64,000 bases of DNA from Stenotrophomonas maltophilia (GTDB taxonomy: Bacteria; Pseudomonadota; Gammaproteobacteria; Xanthomonadales; Xanthomonadaceae): assembly GCF_002138415.1 (NCBI RefSeq), contig NZ_CP015612.1, forward strand, positions 2,892,001 to 2,956,000. The letters are read 5' to 3'. Shown piece after piece: positions 1 through 9,985 of the stretch (positions are counted from its first letter, which is position 1; the number at the start of each line of letters is the position of its first letter). The notes beneath the pieces are model-generated. The model searched no databases and had not been told where the DNA came from. It was given only the letters and a program-made list of their open reading frames with translations. Made by a program: the position numbers and the translations under genes.

Positions 1-139
1 CGCCCGCCTGCGCGCCCTGCCCCGTGCTGATCGCCGCGATGCGACCGTCCTGCACCTGCAGGCGGACGTCGCGGGCCCAACCTTGGGCCAGCAGGGCGTG
101 GGCGGCATGGAAACTGTGCGGGGAACGCGAATCGGACAT
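1..139 (-). CDS. hutF: HutF, formimidoylglutamate deiminase (N-terminal 46 residues only)
   Basis: The first 46 codons are present and the gene runs off the left edge. The start is the ATG whose complement is at 137-139. The visible product begins MSDSRSPHSFHAAHALL and continues through GWARDVRLQV and DGRIAAI, the usual N-terminal beta sandwich of HutF-type amidohydrolases. HutF removes ammonia from N-formimidoyl-glutamate to give N-formylglutamate, which the HutG enzyme of the neighbouring operon then hydrolyses. The gene diverges from hutI, so the short gap between them should hold both promoters. The catalytic domain lies outside the window, so the assignment rests on the N-terminal pattern and the context. 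Confidence 0.8.
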   Translation of the reverse strand, partial: MSDSRSPHSFHAAHALLAQGWARDVRLQVQDGRIAAISTGQGAQAG

Positions 140-164
140 GGCTGGACAACCCGAAATGGACGCC

Positions 165-184
165 TATATTGTATAGACATATAA
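165..184. promoter_or_regulatory. Candidate HutC-type operator between hutF and hutI
   Basis: The hutF-hutI gap contains the AT-rich imperfect palindrome TTGTATAGACAT at 169-180, inside a run of TATA-like sequence. HutC repressors of other proteobacteria bind TGTA-N2-TACA sites, and TGTATAGACA matches this with one mismatch. It is the only AT-rich stretch in the divergent promoter region. A hutC gene is not in the window, so the regulator is inferred. Confidence 0.35.
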
Positions 185-206
185 GCACAGCCGCGTTGTG
201 GATGCC

Positions 207-1430
207 ATGCACGTCGATACCCTCTGGTCCAACGTCCACCTGATCACCCTCGATGGCGAGGGGCTGGGTGTCATCCGCGATGGCGTACTCGCCTGCGCCG
301 ACGGCCGCATCGTCCATGTCGGCGCGGCCGGCAGCGATGCCCAGCTGCAGCCGACCACCCGCATCGACGGCGAAGGCCGCTGGATTTCGCCCGGCCTGAT
401 CGACTGCCATACCCACCTGGTCTACGCCGGCAACCGCGCCAACGAGTTCGAGCAGCGCCTGCAGGGCGTCAGCTATGCCGAGATCGCCCGTGCCGGCGGC
501 GGCATCGTCTCCACTGTGCGCGCCACTCGCGCCGCCACGCCGGAACAGCTGGCCAGCGAAAGCCGGCCGCGCCTGCTGGCAATGCGCGCCGAGGGCGTGA
601 CCACCCTCGAGATCAAGTCCGGCTACGGCCTGACCCTGCCCGACGAGCGCAAGCAGCTGCAGGTCGCACGCGCGCTGGGCGAGGAATGCCGGGTCAATGT
701 GGTGACCACCTTCCTCGGCGCACACGCGATTCCGCCGGGCCGCGAAGCACAGGAATACACCGACGAGGTGTGCAACGTGATGATTCCGGCCATCGCCGCC
801 GAAGGCCTGGCCGAAGCGGTGGATGTGTTCTGCGAGAACATCGCGTTCTCGCCGGCACAGGCGCGGCAGGTCTTCGAAGCGGCACGCGCCAACGGGCTGG
901 CGGTGAAGATCCACGCCGAGCAACTGAGCAACCAGCATGGCGCCGAACTGGCCGCCAGCTTCGGTGCACTGTCGGCCGACCATATCGAACATCTGGACGA
1001 TGCCGGCATTGCCGCGATGGCGGCGGCCGGCACCGTCGCCGTGCTGCTGCCCGGTGCCTTCTATTTCACCCGCGATACCACTCTGCCGCCGATTGCGGCG
1101 CTGCGCGCGGCCGGCGTGCCGCTGGCGCTGGCCACCGACAGCAACCCGGGCACCTCGCCGCTGACCAGCCCGCTGCTGGCGATGAACATGGGCGCCACCC
1201 TGTTCCGCCTGACCGTGGACGAGTGCATCGCCGGCTTCACCCGTGAAGCGGCGCGCGCGCTGGGCCATGGCGAACGCATCGGCCGCCTGGCCGTGGGCCT
1301 GGACTGCGACCTGGCGATCTGGGACATCGACGCCCCCGCCGACCTGGTCTATCGCATTGGATTCAACCCGCTGCACGCGCGCGTGGTGCGCGGACAGCCC
1401 GACCTGCCTGCCTCCTGGAGCAACACATGA
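207..1430 (+). CDS. hutI: HutI, imidazolonepropionase
   Basis: This 407-residue amidohydrolase cleaves the ring of 4-imidazolone-5-propanoate to give N-formimidoyl-L-glutamate, the third step of histidine degradation. Visible family features are the metal-binding [10 protein letters not shown] near residue 70, the conserved [19 protein letters not shown] in the middle, and the DSNPGTSP motif. The ATG at 207 (MHVDTLWSN) was chosen; an in-frame GTG at 198 would add three residues, and neither has a strong ribosome site. The stop overlaps the hutH start by four bases (ATGA), which points to translational coupling. Length and motifs are normal for the family. Confidence 0.95.
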   Translation: MHVDTLWSNVHLITLDGEGLGVIRDGVLACADGRIVHVGAAGSDAQLQPTTRIDGEGRWISPGLIDCHTHLVYAGNRANEFEQRLQGVSYAEIARAGGGIVSTVRATRAATPEQLASESRPRLLAMRAEGVTTLEIKSGYGLTLPDERKQLQVARALGEECRVNVVTTFLGAHAIPPGREAQEYTDEVCNVMIPAIAAEGLAEAVDVFCENIAFSPAQARQVFEAARANGLAVKIHAEQLSNQHGAELAASFGALSADHIEHLDDAGIAAMAAAGTVAVLLPGAFYFTRDTTLPPIAALRAAGVPLALATDSNPGTSPLTSPLLAMNMGATLFRLTVDECIAGFTREAARALGHGERIGRLAVGLDCDLAIWDIDAPADLVYRIGFNPLHARVVRGQPDLPASWSNT

Positions 1431-2968
1431 GCAACACCCTGGTTCTTCGCCCCGGCCATGTCACTCTCGCCCAGTGGCGGCAGGTCTATCGCGGTGCACC
1501 GCTTGCACTGGACCCGGCCGCACTGCCGGTGGTGCGCGCCAGTGCGGCAGCCGTCGCCGCCATCGTCGCCAAGGGCGCGCCCGTATATGGCATCAACACC
1601 GGCTTCGGCAAGTTGGCCAGCGTGCGCATCGAGCGCGAAGACCTGGCCACCCTGCAGCGGAACATCGTGCTCTCGCATGCCGCCGGTGTGGGCGAGCCGA
1701 TGCCGGCCAGCGTAGTGCGCCTGATGATGGCGCTGAAGCTGGTCAGCCTGGCGCAGGGTGCTTCGGGCATCCGCGAGGAAACCCTGCTGCTGCTGGAAGC
1801 GATGCTGGTCAGGGGCGTGCTGCCGGTGGTGCCCGCACAGGGCTCGGTGGGTGCCTCGGGTGACCTGGCGCCGCTCTCGCACCTGGCCAGCGTGATGCTC
1901 GGCGTCGGCGAAGCCTTCATCGGTGACGAACGCCTGCCGGCGGTCGATGCACTGGCACGTGCCGGCCTGCAGCCGATCGAGCTGGGCGCGAAGGAAGGCC
2001 TGGCGCTGCTCAACGGCACCCAGTTCTCCACCGCCTATGCGCTGGCGGGCCTGTTCGAGATCGAGACCGTGTTCCAGGCCGCGCTGGTCACCGGTGCGCT
2101 GTCGGTGGAAGCGGCCAAGGGTTCTGACACGCCGTTCGACCCGCGCATCCACGCCATCCGCGGCCAGCGCGGGCAGATCGCCACTGCGGCCACGCTGCGC
2201 ACGTTGATGCAGGGCTCGGACATCCGCGAATCGCACCGCGACAACGACGTGCGCGTGCAGGACCCGTACTGCCTGCGCTGCCAGCCGCAGGTGATGGGCG
2301 CAGCGCTGGACATCCTGCGCCAGGCTGCGACCACGCTGGAAATCGAAGCCAACGGCGTGTCCGACAATCCGCTGGTGTTCACCGACACCGGCGAGGCACT
2401 GTCAGGCGGCAACTTCCACGCCGAACCGGTGGCCTTCGCCGCCGACATGCTGGCGATGGCGGTGTGCGAGATCGGCTCGATCAGCGAGCGCCGCCTGGCG
2501 ATGCTGGTGGACCCGGCGCTGTCGGGCCTGCCGGCGTTCCTGACCCCGCGCCCGGGCCTGAACTCCGGCTTCATGATCCCGCAGGTGACGGCGGCCGCGC
2601 TGGTTTCGGAAAACAAGCAGCGCGCCTACCCGGCCAGTGTCGATTCGATTCCGACCTCGGCCAACCAGGAAGACCATGTGTCGATGGCCGCGCACGGTGC
2701 ACGCCGCCTGATGCAGATGGCCGAGAACGCCGCCAACGTGATCGGCATCGAGCTGCTGGCCGCTGCGCAGGGCTGCGACTTCCACGCCCCGCTGCGCTCC
2801 AGCACCGCGCTGGAAGCCGTGCGCGCCACCCTGCGTGCGCAGGTGCCGACGCTGGAAGAAGACCGCTACTTCCATCCGGACATGGTGACCGCCACCCACC
2901 TGGTGCGCAGCGGTGCGCTGGCGCAGGGCCTTGCCGATCTGTTGCCAACCGTGGAACCACAGGCATGA
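1427..2968 (+). CDS. hutH: HutH, histidine ammonia-lyase
   Basis: This 513-residue cytosolic enzyme deaminates L-histidine to trans-urocanate, the first committed step of the pathway. The Ala-Ser-Gly triad that cyclises into the MIO electrophile is at residues 143-145, inside [25 protein letters not shown] near residue 54 and the later DNPLVF and [10 protein letters not shown] motifs are typical of the aromatic amino acid ammonia-lyase family. It overlaps hutI and hutG by four bases each, so the enzymes are made from one message. Nothing is missing or unusual. Confidence 0.97.
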   Translation: MSNTLVLRPGHVTLAQWRQVYRGAPLALDPAALPVVRASAAAVAAIVAKGAPVYGINTGFGKLASVRIEREDLATLQRNIVLSHAAGVGEPMPASVVRLMMALKLVSLAQGASGIREETLLLLEAMLVRGVLPVVPAQGSVGASGDLAPLSHLASVMLGVGEAFIGDERLPAVDALARAGLQPIELGAKEGLALLNGTQFSTAYALAGLFEIETVFQAALVTGALSVEAAKGSDTPFDPRIHAIRGQRGQIATAATLRTLMQGSDIRESHRDNDVRVQDPYCLRCQPQVMGAALDILRQAATTLEIEANGVSDNPLVFTDTGEALSGGNFHAEPVAFAADMLAMAVCEIGSISERRLAMLVDPALSGLPAFLTPRPGLNSGFMIPQVTAAALVSENKQRAYPASVDSIPTSANQEDHVSMAAHGARRLMQMAENAANVIGIELLAAAQGCDFHAPLRSSTALEAVRATLRAQVPTLEEDRYFHPDMVTATHLVRSGALAQGLADLLPTVEPQA

Positions 2969-3819
2969 AGACCCATCCCGAATGGCTGACGGTGCACGAA
3001 GGCGATGCCCCGTTGATCGTCAGCTTCCCGCATACCGGCAGCGAGCTGCCGCATGACCTGATCGGCGACTACCACTCGCCATGGCTGGCCCGTCGCGACG
3101 CCGACTGGTGGGTGCACGAACTGTACGATTTCGTGCGCGGCATGGGCGCGACCACGGTGCGCTCGGCGATCTCGCGCTCGGTGATCGACCTCAACCGCGA
3201 TCCCAGCGGCGTGTCGCTGTACCCGGGCCAGAACACCACCGGCCTGTGCCCGCTGACCACCTTCGACAACCAGCCGCTGTACCACGCCGGACGCGAACCG
3301 GATGACGCGGAAATCACCCGTCGCCGCGACACGTATTTTCTGCCCTACCACGATGCGCTGGCCGCACAGATCACGCGCCTGCGTGCGAAGTTCGGCACTG
3401 TCGTGGTGTATGACGCGCATTCGATCCGCTCGCACATCCCGCACCTGTTCGAAGGCGAGCTGCCGCAGTTCAACCTGGGCACCGCCGGTCCCTCCGGTGC
3501 GCCGGACACGTCCTGCGACAACGCCTTGAGCGATGTGGTGGAGAACCTGCTGAAGATCAGTGGCATGAGCCAGGTGCGCAACGGCCGCTTCAAGGGCGGT
3601 TGGATCACCCGCCACTACAGCAACGTCGCCGGCGGCGTGCACAGCCTGCAGATGGAACTGGCCTGCCGCGGCTACATGCACGAACCCCTGCCGGACCAGG
3701 TGGACGAGCACAGCTGGCCCACCGCGCTCGACCCCGACCACGCCGCACCGCTGCGCCATACCCTGGCGCAGGTGCTCAATGCCTGCCTTGAATTCGCAAC
3801 GAACCGGAGCGCCGCATGA
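2965..3819 (+). CDS. hutG: HutG, N-formylglutamate amidohydrolase (deformylase)
   Basis: This 284-residue protein hydrolyses N-formyl-L-glutamate to formate and glutamate, the last step of the route that passes through HutF. It starts with the ATG overlapping the hutH stop; a longer in-frame reading upstream only shadows hutH. Family motifs seen are [11 protein letters not shown] near residue 20, [12 protein letters not shown], the [11 protein letters not shown] metal-binding region, [13 protein letters not shown], and [22 protein letters not shown] near the C-terminus. Its presence with hutF shows the five-step pathway, in which the one-carbon unit is released as formate rather than formamide. 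Confidence 0.95.
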   Translation: MKTHPEWLTVHEGDAPLIVSFPHTGSELPHDLIGDYHSPWLARRDADWWVHELYDFVRGMGATTVRSAISRSVIDLNRDPSGVSLYPGQNTTGLCPLTTFDNQPLYHAGREPDDAEITRRRDTYFLPYHDALAAQITRLRAKFGTVVVYDAHSIRSHIPHLFEGELPQFNLGTAGPSGAPDTSCDNALSDVVENLLKISGMSQVRNGRFKGGWITRHYSNVAGGVHSLQMELACRGYMHEPLPDQVDEHSWPTALDPDHAAPLRHTLAQVLNACLEFATNRSAA

Positions 3820-5483
3820 CCCGCAACGACCCGTCCCGCACCATTGCCGCGCCGACCGGCACCACGCTCAACGCCAAGAGCTGGCTGACCGAAGCGCCGC
3901 TGCGCATGCTGATGAACAACCTGCACCCGGACGTGGCCGAGCGCCCGCAGGAACTGGTGGTGTACGGCGGCATCGGCCGCGCCGCGCGCGACTGGGAAAG
4001 CTTCGACGCCATCGTCGAGACGCTCAAGCGCCTGGACGACGACCAGACCCTGCTGGTGCAGTCGGGCAAGCCGGTGGGCGTGTTCCGCACCCACGCCGAT
4101 GCACCGCGCGTGCTGATCGCCAATTCCAACCTGGTGCCACGCTGGGCGAACTGGGACCACTTCAACGAGCTGGATAAGAAGGGCCTGGCCATGTATGGCC
4201 AGATGACCGCCGGCAGCTGGATCTACATCGGTGCACAGGGCATCGTGCAGGGCACCTACGAGACCTTCGTGGAGATGGGACGCCAGCACTTCGGTGGCGA
4301 CCTGACCGGGAAGTGGCTGTTCACCGGCGGCCTCGGCGGCATGGGCGGCGCGCAGCCGCTGGCCGCGGTGATGGCCGGCGCCTCGTGCCTGGCCGTCGAG
4401 TGCCGCAAGAGCAGCATCGACATGCGCCTGCGCACCGGCTACCTGGATACCTGGACCGACAACCTGGACGAAGCGCTGCGCCTGATCGACGAGTCGTGCA
4501 AGGCGGGCACGCCGAAGTCGGTGGGCCTGCTCGGCAATGTGGCCGACGTGCTGGCCGAACTGCTCAAGCGCGGCGTGAAGCCGGACCTGCTGACCGACCA
4601 GACGTCCGCACACGACCCGGTGAACGGCTACCTGCCGCAGGGCTGGACAGTCGAGCAGTGGGATGAGAAGCGTGTCTCTGCACCAAAGGAAGTGGAGAAG
4701 GCTGCGCGTGCATCGATGGCCAACCACATCCGCGCCATGCTCGGCTTCCACGCGCTGGGCGTGCCGACCGTGGACTACGGCAACAACCTGCGGCAGATGG
4801 CACTGGAAGAAGGCGTGGAGAACGCGTTCGACTTCCCCGGTTTCGTACCGGCCTACATCCGCCCGCTGTTCTGCCGCGGCATCGGCCCGTTCCGCTGGGC
4901 CGCACTGAGCGGCGACCCGGAAGACATCGCCAAGACCGATGCCAAGGTGAAGGAACTGATTCCGGACAACCCGCACCTGCACCGCTGGCTGGACATGGCT
5001 GCCGAGAAGATCAAGTTCCAGGGCCTGCCGGCACGCATCTGCTGGGTCGGCCTGGGTGACCGTGATCGCCTCGGCCTGGCCTTCAACGAAATGGTCGCCA
5101 ACGGCGAACTGAAGGCGCCGGTGGTGATTGGCCGTGACCACCTGGACAGCGGCAGCGTGGCGTCGCCGAACCGCGAAACCGAGGCGATGGCCGATGGTTC
5201 CGATGCAGTGTCCGACTGGCCGCTGTTGAACGCCCTGCTCAACACCGCCAGCGGCGCGACCTGGGTATCGCTGCACCACGGTGGCGGCGTCGGCATGGGC
5301 TTCTCGCAGCACGCCGGCATGGTGATCGTCTGCGACGGCACCGAGGCGGCGGCGAAGCGCATCGGCCGCGTGCTGTGGAACGACCCGGCCACAGGCGTGA
5401 TGCGCCATGCCGATGCGGGCTATGAGATCGCAATCGACTGCGCGAAGGAAAAGGGGCTGGATCTGCCGGGCATCTTTGGCTGA
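3816..5483 (+). CDS. hutU: HutU, urocanate hydratase
   Basis: This 555-residue protein converts urocanate to 4-imidazolone-5-propanoate using tightly bound NAD as an electrophile. The nucleotide-binding glycine-rich stretch [13 protein letters not shown] is at about residues 170-182. The region around [15 protein letters not shown] and VCDGTEAA in the last quarter carries the conserved catalytic cysteine. The length is the family norm. It is the last gene of the operon, overlapping hutG by four bases. The sequence after its stop consists of GTAG-type palindromes, with no obvious T-tailed terminator. Confidence 0.97.
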   Translation: MTRNDPSRTIAAPTGTTLNAKSWLTEAPLRMLMNNLHPDVAERPQELVVYGGIGRAARDWESFDAIVETLKRLDDDQTLLVQSGKPVGVFRTHADAPRVLIANSNLVPRWANWDHFNELDKKGLAMYGQMTAGSWIYIGAQGIVQGTYETFVEMGRQHFGGDLTGKWLFTGGLGGMGGAQPLAAVMAGASCLAVECRKSSIDMRLRTGYLDTWTDNLDEALRLIDESCKAGTPKSVGLLGNVADVLAELLKRGVKPDLLTDQTSAHDPVNGYLPQGWTVEQWDEKRVSAPKEVEKAARASMANHIRAMLGFHALGVPTVDYGNNLRQMALEEGVENAFDFPGFVPAYIRPLFCRGIGPFRWAALSGDPEDIAKTDAKVKELIPDNPHLHRWLDMAAEKIKFQGLPARICWVGLGDRDRLGLAFNEMVANGELKAPVVIGRDHLDSGSVASPNRETEAMADGSDAVSDWPLLNALLNTASGATWVSLHHGGGVGMGFSQHAGMVIVCDGTEAAAKRIGRVLWNDPATGVMRHADAGYEIAIDCAKEKGLDLPGIFG

Positions 5484-5491
5484 TCGCAGGG

Positions 5492-5610
5492 GTGCCGGCC
5501 AGCGGCCGGCACTACCGTAAGGCACCTGTAGAGCCGAGCCATGCTCGGCTCAATGCTTCCAGGCGCACGACGCCTGACCCAAAGGCAGCCGAGCATGGGC
5601 TCGGCTCTAC
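5492..5610. repeat. Three GTAG-headed palindromic repeats (SMAG type)
   Basis: Three copies of about 24 bases lie in the gap after hutU. One at 5492-5515 is on the minus strand (GTAGTGCCGGCCGCTGGCCGG type). A facing pair follows: 5528-5551 on plus (GTAGAGCCGAGCCATGCTCG type) and 5587-5610 on minus. Each has the GTAG head followed by an imperfect stem-loop, as described for S. maltophilia REP-like SMAG elements. Two sequence subfamilies sit side by side here. The facing pair could fold as one larger structure. Confidence 0.85.
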
Positions 5611-5671
5611 ATGCTTGACCCCGTCTCCCGCCGTGACCAACATGCGCCATCACCGCTGATGGATCACCGCG

Positions 5672-7108
5672 ATGTACCGCACCATTGCTGCTGCATTGCT
5701 CTGTGCCCTGGCCATCGCCCTGCCCGCCTCGGCACGTGACGTCCCTACCGGCATCTCTTCCCGGCTCGACGCCCAACTGCAGGCCAACCGAGAACGCTAC
5801 GGCATCGCCGGCCAGGCAGTACTGGTCGCACACAACGGCCAAGTGCTTTATCAGGGCGCCAGCGGCGAGCGCGACCCGGCCACGCATGCACCGGCCACCG
5901 TCGATACCATCTTCGCCGCGCAGTCGATGGCCAAGCTGCTGACCAGCACGCTGGTGATGCAACTGGTGGATCAGGGCAAGGTGGATCTGGACGCGCCGGC
6001 CAGCCGTTATGTTCCGGACCTACCGACGGCTTGGCAGGCGATCCACGTACGCGATTTCATCAACCACAGCTCGGGTATCGGCGAGTACTACGACCGGGTG
6101 GACAACCGCTGGGTGAGCAAGGGCTACACCGGTGTGGCGCCCGACCTTGCCGCTGCGCTGAAGGTGGCTGCGGCGGCGCCGATGCAGTTCGCCACCGGCA
6201 GCCGCGTGCAGTACACGCAGGCCAACTACCTGGTGCTGACGGCTCTGCTGGAAGCGCACTACCGCAAGCCCTACCCGGCCATCGCACGCGAACGCATCCT
6301 GCAGCCGCTGAAGATGACCCGCACGTCATGGGGAGCAGCCAGTGTGCCGGTGCAGCGCGCAGCGGTGCCGTACATCGGCAAGGACGGCCAGCTGCAGCCA
6401 GCGAACGAAGACCCCTGGCCGGACTACGGTTGGGGCCACGCCGACCTGCAGACCACCGTGGGCGACATGAACCGGTTCCTGCAGGCGCTGGCGACCGGCA
6501 AGCTGCTGCGCACGTCCACGCTGGAAACGCTCTGGCAGCCGCAGAAGCTGAGCGGCGGCGGCAGCAACTTCTTCTCCACGGGCTGGGACACCACCCGCAG
6601 CGACGGCTACACCCAGGTTGGTCACGATGGCGGTACCCGCGTGCGTGCGCGACTGGCCTACAAGGGCACGCTGGCCAGCGGCTACTGGGTGTTCGTGTAC
6701 CTGACCAACGGCAGCGCCCGCAATGTCTGGTCGAGCACGCTGGTGGAGAGCACGATGGCGGTTGCCGCGCCGGAGGAGTTCCCACACACGGTGTTGTCCG
6801 AGCGACTGATCGCGTATGCGCTGGATGACAGCGCTGGCGCGGCCGAAGCTGTGCATCGCTGGCTGCGCGACAGCAACAAGGTTCCTGCCAGTGACCTGGA
6901 ACGCGCGATCAATGCCGATGGTTACGCGATCCGCGAAAGCCTCGGTGCACGCAAGGCAGTAAAGGTATTTGCTCTCAACACCGAGCTGTATCCGGATTCG
7001 GCAAATGCGTGGGACAGCCTGGCGGAATGCCATGCGGCGCTGGGTGAGAAGGAAACGGCCGATCGGCTGTACGCAAAGGCCAAGGCGCTGGCGAAGCCGG
7101 CTCTGTAG
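5672..7108 (+). CDS. Exported serine hydrolase of the beta-lactamase / penicillin-binding protein fold
   Basis: The 478-residue product has a signal peptide (residues 1-21, ending ASA before RDVP) and a serine hydrolase domain. The catalytic S-x-x-K is SMAK at residues 85-88 and the late HxG motif is seen in VGHDGG. The usual Y-S-N triad appears as Y-T-Q (QYTQANYLV), which may alter specificity. The last 70 residues (NTELYPDSANAWDSLAE onward) look like a TPR-type helical repeat, a tail seen in some members. The family includes esterases and D-aminopeptidases, so the substrate cannot be assigned. The stop codon TAG lies inside the GTAG head of the following repeat. Confidence 0.8.
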   Translation: MYRTIAAALLCALAIALPASARDVPTGISSRLDAQLQANRERYGIAGQAVLVAHNGQVLYQGASGERDPATHAPATVDTIFAAQSMAKLLTSTLVMQLVDQGKVDLDAPASRYVPDLPTAWQAIHVRDFINHSSGIGEYYDRVDNRWVSKGYTGVAPDLAAALKVAAAAPMQFATGSRVQYTQANYLVLTALLEAHYRKPYPAIARERILQPLKMTRTSWGAASVPVQRAAVPYIGKDGQLQPANEDPWPDYGWGHADLQTTVGDMNRFLQALATGKLLRTSTLETLWQPQKLSGGGSNFFSTGWDTTRSDGYTQVGHDGGTRVRARLAYKGTLASGYWVFVYLTNGSARNVWSSTLVESTMAVAAPEEFPHTVLSERLIAYALDDSAGAAEAVHRWLRDSNKVPASDLERAINADGYAIRESLGARKAVKVFALNTELYPDSANAWDSLAECHAALGEKETADRLYAKAKALAKPAL

Positions 7109-7201
7109 AGTCGAGCCGTGCTCGACTCCGGCACACAGAGGCAGTCGAGCAAGGCTCGACTCTACAGAAAGCGAAAGACAGTCGAGCAAGCTCGACCCTA
7201 C
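7105..7201. repeat. Three GTAG-headed palindromic repeats
   Basis: Copies are at 7105-7128 (plus, GTAGAGTCGAGCCGTGCTCG), 7143-7165 (minus) and 7180-7201 (minus, slightly shorter). All belong to the GTCGAG/CTCGAC subfamily. The first overlaps the upstream gene so that its GTAG supplies the TAG stop. Confidence 0.85.
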
Positions 7202-7295
7202 AAGGAGCGCGGGCGGCCATACGCCGCCGATGGGTGACGTGACGCCGCCGACCTGTTAACTTGCGCGCCACTTTTGTGGTTTACAGCATTCCCGC

Positions 7296-9407
7296 ATGTC
7301 GCTCTCGCCGTACCGCCCCACCCCCTCGCTGCTGTTCCTGGCCGTTTCCCTCGGCCTTTCCTCCACCGCCACAGCCGCCCCGCAGGCCACCACGCTGGAT
7401 GCCGTGCGGGTCACCGCCGCTGCCGATGCCAGCGCGCAGGCGCGCGCGGCGCTGAAGCGCGTGCCCGGCGCCAGCAATGTCATCGACGTGGCCAAGGCCG
7501 ACAGTCGCCTGTCCAACAGTGCCGATGTGCTGGCCTACCAGCCGGGCATCAGTGCGCAGTCGCCGGGTAATGAGGGCACCAAGATCTCGATCCGTGGCTC
7601 GGGCATCAACCGGGGCCCGGGCGCGCATGCCTCGGGTATTGCGGTGTCGATCGACGGCCTGCCACTGACCGGCCCGGGCGGCACACCCTACGAGCTGCTG
7701 GAACCGCTGTGGCTGTCGCGCGTGGAAGTCCTGCGCGGCGCCAACGGCTTCGAGCGCGGCGCGTTGGCGCTGGGCGGTGCCATCGACTACGTCAGCCGCA
7801 GCGGCCGTGATTCGGCGGGCGTGCAGCTGCACTACGAAGCCGGCAGCCGTGGCTACCAGAAGCGCGGCATCAGCTGGGGCGGCGTCAGTGGCGATGTCGA
7901 TTACTTCCTGGCCTACACCGATACCGAATTCGACGGTTACCAGCGCCATGCGCGCGGCGATGGCAAGGGCGCGATGGCCAACATCGGCTGGCAGATCACG
8001 CCCGACCTGCAGACGCGCTTCTTCGTGCGCTACCGCGAAACCAATCACGAAACACCCGGTCGCCTGACCCGCGACCAGATCCGCAACGACCCGCATGCCG
8101 CGAACGCGGCCAACCTGGCCATCGATGCCCGTCGCCCGCAGCCCGGCAGCACGTGGGTGGGCAACGTCACCACGCTGCAGATCGATGAGGATTCCTCGTT
8201 GCAGGCCCGGCTGGTCTACCACAAGTACCCGATGGACTTGAACGAGAGCCTGTACCGGCAGCAGCTGGACTACGCCAACCTCAACGCCACGCTGGACTAC
8301 CGCCGCCGCCACCGGCTGTTCGGCCTGGACAGCGAAACCACGGTCGGCCTGCGCGTCACCCACGATCTGGACGCCGATGTGCGCGAGTCGCTGCGTTTTG
8401 CCAGCAACGGCTATGCCGCCGGCACGCGCACGCGTGACTTCCGCCACCACGGCACCGACAGCACGCTGCACTTCAGCAATACCCTCACCTTCAATGACCG
8501 CCTGCGCATGCAGACCGGACTGGCACTGATCAACACCCGCCGCGATGTGCAGGTGACCTGGCCGAGCAGCGGCGGCCGCCTGCGCGACCACGACTGGGAC
8601 TACGCGCCGCGACTGGGCTTCACCTGGCAGCACAGCGCCCAGACCCAGTGGTTCGGCAACCTCAGCCGCTCGGTGGAAGCGCCGCATCCGTGGTCGATGA
8701 TCTGGGGCTCGAACCAGTACTTCGGGCTGGGCAATGGCCCGTCCAGCGGCCGTCAGCGCGCGCCGGTGCCGATGCAGAACCAGACGGCCACCACGCTGGA
8801 ACTGGGCGCGCGCGGTGACGCGGCGCTGGGTCGCTGGGAACTGACCGGCTACTACGCGCACGTAAACCACGAACTGCTGAGCGTCGAACTGCAACCGGTG
8901 CCGAACCTGTTCATCGCCGAGAACAACGCCAGCCCCACCGTGCATCGCGGCATCGAAGCCGGATTGGACAGCACGCTGTGGCAGGCTGCACCGGGCCGCC
9001 TGTCGCTGCGTCAGGCGTATACCTTCAGCGATTTCCGCTACCGCCACGATGCACGTTTCGGCAGCAACCGCCTGCCGGGCCTGCCGCGCCACGCCTACCA
9101 GGCCGAGCTGCGCTTCGATCACGCGTCCGGCCTGTACGCTGCGCTCAATACCGAATACGCCTCGCGCATCGCCGTGGACTACGCCAACAGCTACTGGGCC
9201 GACAGTCATGTGATCTTCGGCAGCCGCATCGGCTACGACGCACCCGGTGGCCGCTGGCAGGCCTGGGCGGAGATGCGCAACATCGGCAACCGCCACTACG
9301 CGGCCACGGTCACACCAGGCTACGACGACGCCGGCAAGGATGTCGCGCGCTCGACCCCGGGCGATGGGCGTGGCGTCTATGCGGGCGTGCGCTGGCGCTT
9401 TGACTGA
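7296..9407 (+). CDS. TonB-dependent outer-membrane receptor
   Basis: The 703-residue product has a signal peptide (residues 1 to about 28, ending TATAAP), an N-terminal plug domain, and a 22-strand-type beta barrel. Plug landmarks are SNSADVLAYQPGISAQ, KISIRGSGINRG, VSIDGLPL, WLSRVEVLRG and GGAIDYVSRSG. The barrel shows alternating aromatic strands and closes with YAGVRWRFD. Such receptors import siderophores, cobalamin, sugars or other ligands across the outer membrane using TonB-ExbBD energy. The overall layout resembles siderophore receptors, but no clear Fur box was found in the short upstream gap, so the ligand is unknown. It stands alone, followed by a strong hairpin. Confidence 0.88.
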   Translation: MSLSPYRPTPSLLFLAVSLGLSSTATAAPQATTLDAVRVTAAADASAQARAALKRVPGASNVIDVAKADSRLSNSADVLAYQPGISAQSPGNEGTKISIRGSGINRGPGAHASGIAVSIDGLPLTGPGGTPYELLEPLWLSRVEVLRGANGFERGALALGGAIDYVSRSGRDSAGVQLHYEAGSRGYQKRGISWGGVSGDVDYFLAYTDTEFDGYQRHARGDGKGAMANIGWQITPDLQTRFFVRYRETNHETPGRLTRDQIRNDPHAANAANLAIDARRPQPGSTWVGNVTTLQIDEDSSLQARLVYHKYPMDLNESLYRQQLDYANLNATLDYRRRHRLFGLDSETTVGLRVTHDLDADVRESLRFASNGYAAGTRTRDFRHHGTDSTLHFSNTLTFNDRLRMQTGLALINTRRDVQVTWPSSGGRLRDHDWDYAPRLGFTWQHSAQTQWFGNLSRSVEAPHPWSMIWGSNQYFGLGNGPSSGRQRAPVPMQNQTATTLELGARGDAALGRWELTGYYAHVNHELLSVELQPVPNLFIAENNASPTVHRGIEAGLDSTLWQAAPGRLSLRQAYTFSDFRYRHDARFGSNRLPGLPRHAYQAELRFDHASGLYAALNTEYASRIAVDYANSYWADSHVIFGSRIGYDAPGGRWQAWAEMRNIGNRHYAATVTPGYDDAGKDVARSTPGDGRGVYAGVRWRFD

Positions 9408-9418
9408 TTGCCGCAGGC

Positions 9419-9441
9419 GGCGCCGGGTGTGACCCGGCGCC
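9419..9441. terminator. Hairpin between convergent genes
   Basis: A perfect 10-base stem (GGCGCCGGGT / ACCCGGCGCC) closes a GTG loop midway between the TonB receptor and the convergent membrane protein gene. There is no long T run on either side. Position and stability suggest a bidirectional terminator. Confidence 0.6.
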
Positions 9442-9453
9442 GTCGTTCCAGGG

Positions 9454-9972
9454 TCAGCCGATACGCCAGGCCGGCAGGCGCTCGCTGCGCTTCCAGATGG
9501 AAGGCGCGAAGCCGATCAGCACCAGTGCCGCCAGCCACTTCGGTGAGGTATTGAGCAGTGTCGAGGTGAGCGAGCCATCGACGGGGGCGGCCATTTCCTG
9601 CCACGGGTTGTAGCCCAGGTAGACGACGCTGCCAGCCCACCACAGCAACGCCACACCGACACCCATCAGCAACAGAGCCAGCGTGCGGCAGGTCCAGCGC
9701 TGCGACGTGGTGCCCCATTCCCGCGACGCCGCGATCAGCAGGCCCACCACCAGCAGCGACACCAGTGCCACCAGGCCGATATCGACCTTGGGTCCAATGC
9801 GCTCGTAGGTACAGGCGCGGCACTGCGCCTCTTCCGCGGCGGTGGCGGCTTCGGCACCCTCGGCCTGCCCCGCTGCGGGCTGCGCCAGTGCTGCAAACGG
9901 CAACAACACCGCCAGCAGGGTCACCATGATCCAACGAAACAACATCCTGTTCCTGCGTGCAGCGACATCCAT
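9454..9972 (-). CDS. Unknown inner-membrane protein
   Basis: The 172-residue product is not recognised. The start at 9972 was chosen because GAGGAAGAG lies just upstream of MDVAARRNRM. The N-terminus (residues 10-32) looks like a signal or anchor ending FAALAQPAA. A short linker with a C-x-x-C (QCRACTYERIG) follows. Two clear membrane segments (VDIGLVALVSLLVVGLL and LALLLMGVGVALLWW) and a third weaker one near the C-terminus come next. It is the last gene of a minus-strand run after two anchored paralogues, with 13 bases between, so co-transcription is likely. The C-x-x-C could bind metal or form a disulfide. Confidence 0.6.
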   Translation of the reverse strand: MDVAARRNRMLFRWIMVTLLAVLLPFAALAQPAAGQAEGAEAATAAEEAQCRACTYERIGPKVDIGLVALVSLLVVGLLIAASREWGTTSQRWTCRTLALLLMGVGVALLWWAGSVVYLGYNPWQEMAAPVDGSLTSTLLNTSPKWLAALVLIGFAPSIWKRSERLPAWRIG

Positions 9973-9985
9973 GCGCTCTTCCTCG

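Noticed and set aside
7281..9296. A 671-codon frame opposite the TonB receptor gene
   Set aside because: Antisense to a well-supported receptor and without recognisable motifs.
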